From an uncultured Collinsella sp. (GTDB lineage: Bacteria > Actinomycetota > Coriobacteriia > Coriobacteriales > Coriobacteriaceae): 43,302 nucleotides of DNA. Location: NCBI GenBank assembly GCA_900754745.1, contig CAAEEB010000001.1, positions 1 to 43,302 on the forward strand, in the 5' to 3' direction. The notes under the pieces were generated by a model. It searched no databases and was not told the DNA's origin. It saw nothing but the letters and a program-made list of their open reading frames with translations. A program made the translations under genes and the position numbers. Below, one piece after another: positions 25,473 through 32,109 of this stretch (its first letter is position 1; the number at the start of each line of letters is the position of its first letter).

Positions 25473-26525
25473 ATGAATCCCAGGACTAAATCTCAGGACA
25501 TTCGCGACTTGAGCCAAAACGATATTCGCGAGCTCGTGGCAGAACTCGGCCAGCCCGCCTTCCGCGCCAAGCAACTCATCGAATGGGTCTTTGAGAAGAA
25601 CGTTTGTTCGTTTGACGATATGACCAACCTTCCCAAGGCTTTCCGCGAGCAGCTTAAAGAGGCTTTTGCCTTTGACACGCCGACTGAGCTCACCAAGCAG
25701 GTATCCAAAGATGGCTCTCGTAAGTATCTGCTTGAGTACCACGACGGCATTTCCGTCGAGACTGTCGGTATGCCCCGCCGTAACAAACTTTCCGTCTGCG
25801 TTTCCACCCAGGCAGGCTGTGGCATGGGCTGCGCCTTTTGCGCCACCGGCCTTAACGGCCTCAAGCGCTCGCTGACAGCTCAGGAGATCGTCGACCAGGT
25901 ACTTCATGTATCCAACGACTTTGGCGAGCGCGCCACGAGCGTCGTCTTCATGGGCCAGGGCGAGCCGTTTGCCAACTACGACGAGGTTCTCAAGGCGTTG
26001 CGAATCCTCAACGACCCCGATGGCATCGGTATCGGCGCTCGTCACCTCACCGTCTCTACCAGCGGCGTTATTCCCGGTATTCGCAAATTCGCCGACATCC
26101 CCGAGCAGTTCACGCTTGCTGTTTCCCTGCATTCCGCCATCCAGTCGACGCGCAATAAGCTCATGCCCGGTGTTAAGAAGTACACGCTCCTGCGCCTTCA
26201 CGAGGCACTTCAGCTCTACACCGAAAAGACTGGCCGCCGCCCGACCTATGAGTACGCCATGATCGAAGGCGTCAACGATACGAATCCCGAGATGCAGGCG
26301 CTCTGCGACTTCTGCGAGGGAACGCTGTGCCACGTTAACCTGATTCAGCTTAACGACATCGAGGGCAGCCCGCTCAAGCCGTCGCCGATTCATAAGGTTG
26401 AGGATCTTCAGCGCCGCCTTGAGTCTCGTGGCATCGAGACCACGATCCGTAATTCCCGCGGCAATGATATTGACGCCGCTTGCGGACAGCTGAAGCAACG
26501 TTTCAAAGTCCAGAAGAACGCATAG
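25473..26525 (+). CDS. rlmN: 23S rRNA (adenine-2503-C2)/tRNA methyltransferase RlmN
   Basis: Radical-SAM enzyme adding a methyl group to A2503 of 23S rRNA and A37 of some tRNAs. It has the CxxxCxxC cluster motif (CGMGCAFC), the first catalytic Cys in SVCVSTQAGC, VVFMGQGEPFANYD (GEP motif), LTVSTSGVIPGI, LAVSLHS and the C-terminal methyl-carrying Cys in DIDAACGQL. Length 350 is normal. AAAGG precedes the ATG. It is a lone + strand gene among leftward genes, divergent from ddl, and ends at a strong hairpin terminator. Confidence 0.95.
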   Translation: MNPRTKSQDIRDLSQNDIRELVAELGQPAFRAKQLIEWVFEKNVCSFDDMTNLPKAFREQLKEAFAFDTPTELTKQVSKDGSRKYLLEYHDGISVETVGMPRRNKLSVCVSTQAGCGMGCAFCATGLNGLKRSLTAQEIVDQVLHVSNDFGERATSVVFMGQGEPFANYDEVLKALRILNDPDGIGIGARHLTVSTSGVIPGIRKFADIPEQFTLAVSLHSAIQSTRNKLMPGVKKYTLLRLHEALQLYTEKTGRRPTYEYAMIEGVNDTNPEMQALCDFCEGTLCHVNLIQLNDIEGSPLKPSPIHKVEDLQRRLESRGIETTIRNSRGNDIDAACGQLKQRFKVQKNA

Positions 26526-26544
26526 GGGAGTCTGCGCCCCATAA

Positions 26545-26560
26545 CGTTTCATGTGAAACA
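26545..26560 (+). promoter_or_regulatory. Degenerate parS-like site
   Basis: CGTTTCATGTGAAACA differs from the parS consensus TGTTTCACGTGAAACA at two positions (first base and base 8). It lies between the rlmN stop and its terminator, 2.1 kb from the perfect parS cluster. Confidence 0.5.
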
Positions 26561-26563
26561 TCC

Positions 26564-26600
26564 GACAGCCTTGGTTGCAGATAATGCAACCAAGGCTGTC
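26564..26600 (+). terminator. Terminator of rlmN
   Basis: GACAGCCTTGGTTGCA and TGCAACCAAGGCTGTC form a perfect 16-bp stem with a five-base loop, followed by TCATTTGTTTT. Confidence 0.92.
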
Positions 26601-26658
26601 TCATTTGTTTTCATGCTACTGGATTTGATTTATATAAGCGTAGTTTTATAGCCAAAAT

Positions 26659-26696
26659 AAGGGGTCCTTTCCTCATGAATCAGACAAGGACCCCTT
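26659..26696 (-). terminator. Terminator of the parAB-small-protein operon
   Basis: AAGGGGTCCTT and AAGGACCCCTT pair in a perfect 11-bp stem; on the - strand the hairpin is followed by ATTTTGG. It is 28 bases after the small-protein stop codon. Confidence 0.85.
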
Positions 26697-26715
26697 CAAA
26701 ACAGGCAAGTAATTG

Positions 26716-26727
26716 TTAGGTACCTAA
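26716..26727. repeat. 12-bp palindrome TTAGGTACCTAA, copy 1
   Basis: A perfect palindrome spanning the TAG stop codon of the small membrane protein gene. The same 12 bases occur at 30220-30231 in front of the KH-R3H gene; the identity extends to 13 bases (preceding G). Confidence 0.7.
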
Positions 26728-26978
26728 TAACCAACATTTTCCCACTGATGGTTAACCCAATCTTGGTTAATCTTGGGATTCTTAGTCACCTGAGCAGTGC
26801 GCATAGCGACATCTTCGGTCATCACATCCATTTTCTTCTTGGATATATCGACAATATCCTGGGCTCCGCGCAGCAGTCGACCGCGTAGTTCATCATCTGT
26901 CGCAAGCTTATAGCCTGCAAAAGCGCCAGCGACGACGGTGGTTGCCAACGCAACGACCGCGAGAACCTTATTCTTCAT
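26724..26978 (-). CDS. Small YtxH-like membrane-anchored protein after parB
   Basis: 84 residues: N-terminal hydrophobic helix (about 4-22, KVLAVVALATTVVAGAFAGY), then a charged helical part with DISKKKMDVMTEDVAMRT. The layout resembles YtxH-type proteins but is short. The start overlaps the end of parB by 11 bases and is preceded by AGGAGG six bases away; a frame opening 18 bases upstream lacks this. As the last gene of the parA-parB operon it may tie ParB-related processes to the membrane, which is inference only. Confidence 0.75.
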   Translation of the reverse strand: MKNKVLAVVALATTVVAGAFAGYKLATDDELRGRLLRGAQDIVDISKKKMDVMTEDVAMRTAQVTKNPKINQDWVNHQWENVGY

Positions 26979-27873
26979 CCTGATCCTCCTGCCCAAATTG
27001 AATCATTTCGCCAAGGATACGGGAGAGCTCCTCTTCGTCTTTGAACTCGATTTCAATCTTGTTCTTGCCACGCGAGCTCTTCACGCGCACATTCGTGTTA
27101 AATACTTGACGAAGGACTCGAGCGGCCTTTTTGAATGACTGAGGTGTTGCTGGCCTCGGCGTCTTAGGTGTTTCTCCGGCAGAAAACAACGGAGCAAGAT
27201 TTTCTGTCGCTCTGACGGAAAGGCCTTCTGCAACAACCTTCTCAGCAAGTCGAACTCGAGCATCCTCATAGGGAACTGCAAGGATCGCTCTCGCATGGCC
27301 GGCAGTAAGCTTACCCTCGAAAATCATCTGCTGTACGACTTCGGGAAGATCAAGCAAGCGAAGTGAATTTGTAATTGCCGAACGAGACTTACTGACAGCC
27401 TTTGATAGCGCCTCCTGCGTCATACCGCTGGCATCAATGAGCTGACGATAGCCCTTAGCCTCTTCGACGGGATTTAGATCAGAACGCTGAAGATTCTCTA
27501 TCAGTGCAAGCGCGAGCATTTCCTCATCATTAACTTCCCTAATGATGACAGGCAGCTCCTCAAGACCAGCAAGCTTTGATGCTTGGTAACGACGCTCACC
27601 AGCGATGATCTCATAGCCGTTTCCATGCTTGCGAACCAACAACGGCTGCAACACGCCATGTTCTTGGATCGACTCGCTCAACTCACGAAGTTCAGTTTCG
27701 TTAAAGTGAATTCGCGGCTGATTAGGGTTGGGAACAATATCCTCAATAGGAAGTTTTGTTTCAGATGCGGCATTTGAAGCCGATGTAGCCGAACCACCGG
27801 TCTCATACTCAGCCTCTGAGACCAAAGCATTGAGTCCACGTCCCAATCCGCCACGCTTCTTTGCACTAGGCAC
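26968..27873 (-). CDS. parB: Chromosome partitioning protein ParB (Spo0J type)
   Basis: Binds parS, spreads as a CTP-dependent clamp and loads SMC, placing sister origins. N-terminal basic segment RGGLGRGLNALV (stimulates the ParA ATPase), IVPNPNQPR, the CTP-binding box GERRYQAS (92-99), box ENLQRSDLNP (126-135), helix-turn-helix (about 150-173; SKSRSAITNSLRLLDLP) and a C-terminal dimerisation domain with basic residues (about 245-290). 301 residues, normal. Starts eight bases before the parA stop (overlap). The cognate sites lie upstream of parA. Confidence 0.96.
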   Translation of the reverse strand: MPSAKKRGGLGRGLNALVSEAEYETGGSATSASNAASETKLPIEDIVPNPNQPRIHFNETELRELSESIQEHGVLQPLLVRKHGNGYEIIAGERRYQASKLAGLEELPVIIREVNDEEMLALALIENLQRSDLNPVEEAKGYRQLIDASGMTQEALSKAVSKSRSAITNSLRLLDLPEVVQQMIFEGKLTAGHARAILAVPYEDARVRLAEKVVAEGLSVRATENLAPLFSAGETPKTPRPATPQSFKKAARVLRQVFNTNVRVKSSRGKNKIEIEFKDEEELSRILGEMIQFGQEDQDEE

Positions 27874-28666
27874 GCTTGATCACCTCTTTTGCAAGATTCA
27901 TATACGCTTTTGCACCCTTATTTTGAGGTGCATAGGTAATTACCGGCTCTCCAAAAGACGGAGCCTCAGAGATTTTTACGGTACGAGGAATTAGAGTCTT
28001 AAAAGCCTTATCACCAAAGTACGACTGAACCTCCTCAACAACCTGATTCGACAGAGAAGTACGCGAGTCATACATGGTCATAAGCACGCCATAGGTGTCT
28101 AAGCCCTTGTTCAGACGTGATTTGACCATCTTCATTGACTCAAGCAGCTTCGTAACGCCCTCGAGTGCGTAATACTCGCACTGAATCGGAATCAAAACGC
28201 TGTCTGCTGCGGTCAAAGCGTTGATGGTAAGCAGACCGAGTGAAGGAGGACAGTCAATGAAAATAAAATCGAATTCGTCTTGAATGGGCTCAAGCAAATC
28301 TTTGAGGCGCGTTTCACGAGCAATTGCGCTTACGAGCTCAATTTCGGCGCCTGCAAGCTGAATTGTCGCCGGAATAACGAATACCTTTTTGCAATTTGTA
28401 TCAAGAACAAGCGATTCTGCCGGCACATCATTCAGCAATGCATCATAGATGCATTGATCAAGGTCTTCTTTTTCAATTCCGAATCCACTGGTGCTGTTTC
28501 CCTGCGGATCAAAATCGACAATCAGTGTCTTGCGTCCCTGTTCACCCAGAGCTGCTGCAAGGTTTACAGCCGTCGTTGACTTACCGACGCCGCCTTTTTG
28601 ATTGATGATTGCAATAATACGCGTGTCTTTTGCGCTCTTCGAACGCTTAACGTCGCGAAATCCCAC
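27866..28666 (-). CDS. parA: Chromosome partitioning ATPase ParA (Soj)
   Basis: Deviant Walker ATPase that drives origin segregation with ParB and may regulate DnaA as Soj does in Bacillus. Motifs: KGGVGKSTTAVN (deviant Walker A with signature Lys), VDFDPQGNST, FIFIDCPPSLGLLT (Walker B region) and IPIQCEYYALEG. Start is GTG with AGGAGG seven bases before it. The nearest parS ends only 40 bases upstream, so ParB bound there could affect parA transcription (inference). Length 266 is typical. Confidence 0.96.
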   Translation of the reverse strand: MGFRDVKRSKSAKDTRIIAIINQKGGVGKSTTAVNLAAALGEQGRKTLIVDFDPQGNSTSGFGIEKEDLDQCIYDALLNDVPAESLVLDTNCKKVFVIPATIQLAGAEIELVSAIARETRLKDLLEPIQDEFDFIFIDCPPSLGLLTINALTAADSVLIPIQCEYYALEGVTKLLESMKMVKSRLNKGLDTYGVLMTMYDSRTSLSNQVVEEVQSYFGDKAFKTLIPRTVKISEAPSFGEPVITYAPQNKGAKAYMNLAKEVIKRA

Positions 28667-28705
28667 GGTCCCTCCTGGTGTGTATTAAAGCTGTCAAACG
28701 GAGGA

Positions 28706-28721
28706 TGTTTCACGTGAAACA
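28706..28721 (+). promoter_or_regulatory. parS site 1
   Basis: TGTTTCACGTGAAACA, a perfect 16-bp match to the parS consensus, in the gap between parA and rsmG. It starts 40 bases upstream of the parA start codon. Confidence 0.95.
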
Positions 28722-28744
28722 TTCCGATTCGATATCAACCGCCA

Positions 28745-28760
28745 TGTTTCACGTGAAACA
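28745..28760 (+). promoter_or_regulatory. parS site 2
   Basis: A perfect TGTTTCACGTGAAACA, exactly 39 bp from site 1 (start to start). Confidence 0.95.
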
Positions 28761-28783
28761 GTGCAAGTTGTTAGCATCCATTA

Positions 28784-28799
28784 TGTTTCACGTGAAACA
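28784..28799 (+). promoter_or_regulatory. parS site 3
   Basis: A perfect TGTTTCACGTGAAACA, again exactly 39 bp on, ending two bases before the rsmG stop codon. Confidence 0.95.
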
Positions 28800-28800
28800 T

Positions 28801-29538
28801 CTAGGCAAGCGGATTCTTCTTTGCCATGCCATTTGCACGAGGCAATGAAACAGATGCTGGATGACTCTTCTTAAGAACAATGAACTCCCTATGGCCCAGG
28901 CCCTCAGGCAAATCGATTGTGTCATTCAGAAGCAAAGTGAAGCCGCAGATCTTAGCTGCTGACATGCCGGAAGCAAGCTCCTCATCCGATGGATAGCCCT
29001 TCGTGATAACAAATAGCCCTCCATCTTTGAGATACGGTGCCGCATACTCAACAAGAATCGGTAGAGGGGCCAGCGCGCGGGCGGTTACGACAGAGAACTG
29101 CTTCTTATGGCTTCGAGCATATTCTTCAAGACGATCATGGACTGCATGACCATATTTCAATCCGAGAGCATGAACAAAAGAATTGACAGCATCAACCTTT
29201 TTGCCAACAGAGTCAATATAAGTAGCTTTACGATGCGTGGTTATCGTTAATGGAATACCAGGGAAGCCTGCGCCTGTTCCCATATCGAGCAAAGCTCCAT
29301 CAGGAGCCTTATTGACATAAGGAAGCAAAACAAGTGAGTCGAGGATATGAAGTACCGCAGCATCTTCAACGTTAAGAATACGAGTGAGATTGGTTGTCTT
29401 ATTTGTTTCCAGAACCAAATCCAAATGCTGGATACATTTCCTTAGCTCAGTATCAGTTACGCTCAAGGAATACTCTTTGCAATAGGAAGTTAGACGGCTG
29501 AGCATCTCGTCAGTCTGCTGATCAGTAAGTACAAACAA
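28801..29538 (-). CDS. rsmG: 16S rRNA (guanine-527-N7) methyltransferase
   Basis: Methylates G527 of 16S rRNA with S-adenosylmethionine. The SAM-binding motif LLDMGTGAGFPGIPL is clear, followed by YIDSVGKKVDAVNSF and TARALAPLPILVEYA. I place the start at a TTG at 29538, six bases after AAGGAG, giving 245 residues; a TTG at 29586 would start inside the T run of the previous terminator. The C-terminus ends just before parS site 3. Gene order (KH-R3H gene, rsmG, parA, parB) is the common origin-proximal order of Gram-positive bacteria. Confidence 0.92.
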   Translation of the reverse strand: MFVLTDQQTDEMLSRLTSYCKEYSLSVTDTELRKCIQHLDLVLETNKTTNLTRILNVEDAAVLHILDSLVLLPYVNKAPDGALLDMGTGAGFPGIPLTITTHRKATYIDSVGKKVDAVNSFVHALGLKYGHAVHDRLEEYARSHKKQFSVVTARALAPLPILVEYAAPYLKDGGLFVITKGYPSDEELASGMSAAKICGFTLLLNDTIDLPEGLGHREFIVLKKSHPASVSLPRANGMAKKNPLA

Positions 29539-29583
29539 CAGAAGCTCCTTTCTGACAAAAATCAGTGTATCAAGAACTTTTGA

Positions 29584-29616
29584 CAAAAAAAGGGGACGTG
29601 GAAACCACGCCCCCTT
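29584..29616 (-). terminator. Terminator after the KH-R3H gene
   Basis: On the - strand a 12-bp stem (AAGGGGGCGTGG / CCACGTCCCCTT, one G-T pair) with a three-base loop is followed by T7. It separates the ribosome/membrane-insertion operon from rsmG. Confidence 0.93.
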
Positions 29617-29634
29617 AGCATAAGCTCGAGTAGA

Positions 29635-30204
29635 TTATCGAGCAACAATCACCACATGGCGATCAGGGTCAGAACCCTCAGAATGGGTATCGACAGCATC
29701 ATTGCCACGAAGTGCAATATGAACCAGTCGGCGCTCATAGGCATTCATGGGCGGAAGCGAAACACTCTTATGGGTACGGATGGCACGCTCGGCGGCCGAC
29801 TGAGCCATTGAGGCAACCTTGTCCTGACGACGGCTCTTGTAGCCCTCAACGTCAACCACAACCGGATACCTAAAGCCGAGCTTGCGGCTCACCAGCAAAG
29901 AGAACATGACCTGAAGAGCATCAAGGGTACGACCATGACGGCCAATGAGAACAGCAAGATCAGGAGCGGTAACATCCAAAATCAGCTCGCCCTCGTCGCC
30001 CTCGTACTCATCAATAGGAGAGTTGGCGGCATCGAAGTGCGAAAGGATGGAACGCAGAATGGAAATCGCAACATCGGCAATGGTGTCGAGCTCCTCATCG
30101 GTCAGCTCTTCACCGGCCTTGTAGCGCTGTGCAATCTCGGGATAATCGCCCGCAATCTGCGGGGCAACCTCCTCAAGCATATCCTCGATGATCTCTTCAG
30201 ACAT
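29635..30204 (-). CDS. KhpB/Jag-like RNA-binding protein (KH-R3H)
   Basis: Single-strand nucleic-acid binder of the Jag/KhpB (EloR) family. The KH domain (about 75-130) has the GxxG loop as LIGRHGRTLDAL; the R3H domain (about 130-189) has MNAYERRLVHIAL with the Arg-x3-His core. The usual basic Jag_N domain is missing; instead the first 65 residues are acidic (MSEEIIEDMLEEV...). ATG at 30204 follows GGAG by six bases; an ATG 12 bases upstream is less well placed. It follows yidC by 45 bases, as in many Gram-positive genomes, and is linked to elongation control there. Confidence 0.92.
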   Translation of the reverse strand: MSEEIIEDMLEEVAPQIAGDYPEIAQRYKAGEELTDEELDTIADVAISILRSILSHFDAANSPIDEYEGDEGELILDVTAPDLAVLIGRHGRTLDALQVMFSLLVSRKLGFRYPVVVDVEGYKSRRQDKVASMAQSAAERAIRTHKSVSLPPMNAYERRLVHIALRGNDAVDTHSEGSDPDRHVVIVAR

Positions 30205-30219
30205 AACGTACTCCAAAAG

Positions 30220-30231
30220 TTAGGTACCTAA
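30220..30231. repeat. 12-bp palindrome TTAGGTACCTAA, copy 2
   Basis: A perfect palindrome in the yidC-to-KH-R3H gap, about six bases upstream of the ribosome site of the KH-R3H gene. It is identical to 26716-26727. Confidence 0.7.
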
Positions 30232-30249
30232 ATAAGATTGATATCCCGA

Positions 30250-31020
30250 CTACTTCTTCTTGTGCGGACGCGGTTTCTTCTCGCGACGGGTAACCTCGAC
30301 CTGCAGCGGAGCGTTCTTGAGGCGCTCCTCCTCATCGGCCTTGGCCTTGTCGATAACCTTCTGCGTCACGAAGATCTGCTGGATAACCTGCCAGGCAGAA
30401 GACACATCGTAGTACAGCAGAACGCCGACGGGCAGGCTCCAGCCCATCCAAAGCATCATGACGGTCATGACGACAGCCATCATGCGCATGCTCTGGGCCT
30501 GCTGACCAGTCTGATTGCGGGACATATACAGCTGCGGAATCAGGGTCAAGACAGCAAACAGGATCAGGCAGATCAGCGCAGGCAGCGCAACCATAAAGCC
30601 ATCGGCAAAAGAGGCGCTCGGCGTGGTGGTCAGATCGGGCAGGATGTTAAAGAACGAGAACGTGCCCTCGTTAAAGTACTGCGGCAGGTTGCGCAGAAGC
30701 GTGAACAGGGCGATAAGGATGGGCATCTGAATCAGAAGCGGCAGGCAGCCGGCCAGCGGATTGAACTTGTTCTCGCTGTAGAACTTCTGCATCTCCTCGG
30801 CCTGACGCTGGGGGTCGTCGGCGTAGCGCTCCTGGATCTCGAGCATCTTGGGCTGCAGCACCTGCATGCGAGCCGTCGACTTGGTCGACTTGAGCATGAG
30901 CGGCGTCAGCAGCAGACGGATGATGACCACCAGGATGATGATGGACAGGCCCCAGTCGACCGCAAAGGTCTGGATGAGCTTGAGCAGCTCGAAAAGGATG
31001 TTAACGATCCAATCCCACAT
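30250..31020 (-). CDS. yidC: Membrane protein insertase YidC/OxaI
   Basis: Inserts and folds membrane proteins, alone or with SecYEG. 256 residues with five likely membrane helices and no signal peptide or lipobox; it starts directly with an amphipathic/hydrophobic segment (MWDWIVNILF). Family features: IIIRLLLTP-like helix with the conserved Arg (VVIIRLLLTPLML), the cytoplasmic hairpin ARMQVLQPKMLEIQERY, and NPLAGCLPLLIQMPILIALF. The C-terminal tail is strongly basic (EKKPRPHKKK), expected to touch ribosomes. GGAGG precedes the ATG; yidD lies 29 bases upstream. Confidence 0.95.
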   Translation of the reverse strand: MWDWIVNILFELLKLIQTFAVDWGLSIIILVVIIRLLLTPLMLKSTKSTARMQVLQPKMLEIQERYADDPQRQAEEMQKFYSENKFNPLAGCLPLLIQMPILIALFTLLRNLPQYFNEGTFSFFNILPDLTTTPSASFADGFMVALPALICLILFAVLTLIPQLYMSRNQTGQQAQSMRMMAVVMTVMMLWMGWSLPVGVLLYYDVSSAWQVIQQIFVTQKVIDKAKADEEERLKNAPLQVEVTRREKKPRPHKKK

Positions 31021-31049
31021 GTAAGTTTTCCTCCGATAGCGAGTGCCCG

Positions 31050-31274
31050 CTAAGGCACAGGGTCATAACCGCCGACGTGCAGGGGATTGCAGCGAACGAT
31101 GCGCCTCACGGCAAGCCAGCAGCCTCTCAAAACACCGTACTTCTCAATCGCCTGAACGGCGTATTGCGAGCACGTTGGGTAATAAATGCAGGCGTCAGGT
31201 AATAAGGGCGAAACAACCTGTTGATATATGCGAATAGGAGCGATGGCAACACGTCGCAAAACGTGATTGCTCAT
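31050..31274 (-). CDS. yidD: Membrane protein insertion efficiency factor YidD
   Basis: 74-residue protein with the family's core APIRIYQQVVSPLL, the Cys-containing CIYYPTCSQYAVQAIEKYG and the ending CNPLHVGGYDPVP. It helps YidC-dependent insertion and lies at the inner face of the membrane through an amphipathic helix. Its ATG overlaps the stop of rnpA (ATGA), so translation is coupled. Confidence 0.94.
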   Translation of the reverse strand: MSNHVLRRVAIAPIRIYQQVVSPLLPDACIYYPTCSQYAVQAIEKYGVLRGCWLAVRRIVRCNPLHVGGYDPVP

Positions 31275-31609
31275 CGCTCCTCCCCGGCAACGCCGGCGCG
31301 TTTCATAAGCGAACGCAACGCCTTGTCCATCTCCTCCGGCGAGGAAACCCTCGTCTTGGGAGTCGCGAACAAGATGATGTCATAACCCGCAACGGGAAAT
31401 CCACAGCTGCGGGCGGCCTCGCGCATCACACGCTTAGATCGGTTGCGCACGACAGCACAACCGAGTCGTTTAGCACCAACGAAGGCGACCCTTCCGGAGT
31501 CGCCTTCGCCAACCGATTCACATATGGTCATTCGAATCAGAGGGTGATTGAAACGACGCCCCTGACTGAACACATGCTCGAAATCTTGCCGAGACTTAAT
31601 AGTCTTCAT
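31271..31609 (-). CDS. rnpA: Ribonuclease P protein component
   Basis: Protein subunit of RNase P, which trims tRNA 5' ends together with the RNA subunit. The central RNR-type motif is present (VVRNRSKRVMREAAR), after FVGAKRLGCA. Length 112 is normal. It follows rpmH by 20 bases. The ribosome site is weak (CATCTCGC before ATG), so translation may depend on rpmH. Confidence 0.95.
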   Translation of the reverse strand: MKTIKSRQDFEHVFSQGRRFNHPLIRMTICESVGEGDSGRVAFVGAKRLGCAVVRNRSKRVMREAARSCGFPVAGYDIILFATPKTRVSSPEEMDKALRSLMKRAGVAGEER

Positions 31610-31629
31610 GCGAGATGTGTGTATCGCTG

Positions 31630-31764
31630 CTAGACAGTGAGACGCTTGCGGCCCTTGGCGCGACGACGGGCGAGCACGGCACGACCACCCTTAGTGGCCA
31701 TACGGGCACGGAAGCCATGGGTCTTGGCACGCTTACGCTTATTAGGCTGATACGTACGCTTCAT
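31630..31764 (-). CDS. rpmH: 50S ribosomal protein L34
   Basis: 44 residues, [19 protein letters not shown]..., the complete conserved L34. AGGAGG is eight bases before the ATG. First gene of the rpmH-rnpA-yidD-yidC-KH/R3H operon, driven by the strong promoter upstream. The open frame extends 20 codons upstream, but these lie in the leader. Confidence 0.98.
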   Translation of the reverse strand: MKRTYQPNKRKRAKTHGFRARMATKGGRAVLARRRAKGRKRLTV

Positions 31765-31792
31765 CTTAAGTTCCTCCTGCTGCATTTCGAGT

Positions 31793-31810
31793 GTCCGCGG
31801 GGGCGCGGAC
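31793..31810 (-). promoter_or_regulatory. Hairpin in the rpmH leader
   Basis: GTCCGCG/CGCGGAC with a four-base loop lies between the rpmH promoter and its ribosome site. It could affect message stability or be incidental. Confidence 0.4.
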
Positions 31811-31836
31811 GCAGATATAGACACGTGAGCTTGAAG

Positions 31837-31866
31837 ATTGTAGGGAAATCAATGTTCAAATGTCAA
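31837..31866 (-). promoter_or_regulatory. Strong sigma-70-type promoter of the rpmH operon
   Basis: On the - strand TTGACA, 18 bases, TACAAT: a perfect -35 and five of six matches at -10. Transcription would begin about 65 bases before the rpmH ATG. Confidence 0.88.
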
Positions 31867-32109
31867 GAAATCAAAGGTAAAAGGTTGCAAAGAGTACACG
31901 GTTCCCCCATAAGCAGAATCGGCACTTGATGCAGCAGGCAACTTTTCACGAAATTTCATCGAGTTTTCAACAGGTCGTGTTGGAAATGTTGAGAACTTTT
32001 CGCCCGTTTTCCAAAGTTTTCAACAGGTTTTGAAAACTTGTCGAAAGATGAGAAACATTGCGCAGTGAGCTACTATTTGTTCAAAACCTTTTGAAAGATT
32101 GCGAGCGGC
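31867..32109. other. Left part of oriC: AT-rich region with DnaA-box-like repeats
   Basis: This gap has no gene. It carries TTTTCAACA at 31964-31972 (+) and 32017-32025 (+), TTTCCAACA at 31978-31986 (-), TTCTCAACA at 31987-31995 (-) and the related TTTTCAAAA at about 32030-32038 (-). TTTTCAACA differs from the standard DnaA box by A to T at position 3 and C to A at position 6. I saw no TTATCCACA. The block lies directly upstream of the GHKL-dnaA operon and also holds its promoter, which I could not define. The role as an origin is inferred from position, repeats and the switch in gene direction. Confidence 0.75.

Noticed and set aside
29539..29586. Longer N-terminus for RsmG from a TTG at 29586
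   Set aside because: It starts in the T run of the preceding terminator and lacks a ribosome site, while AAGGAG is placed for the TTG at 29538.
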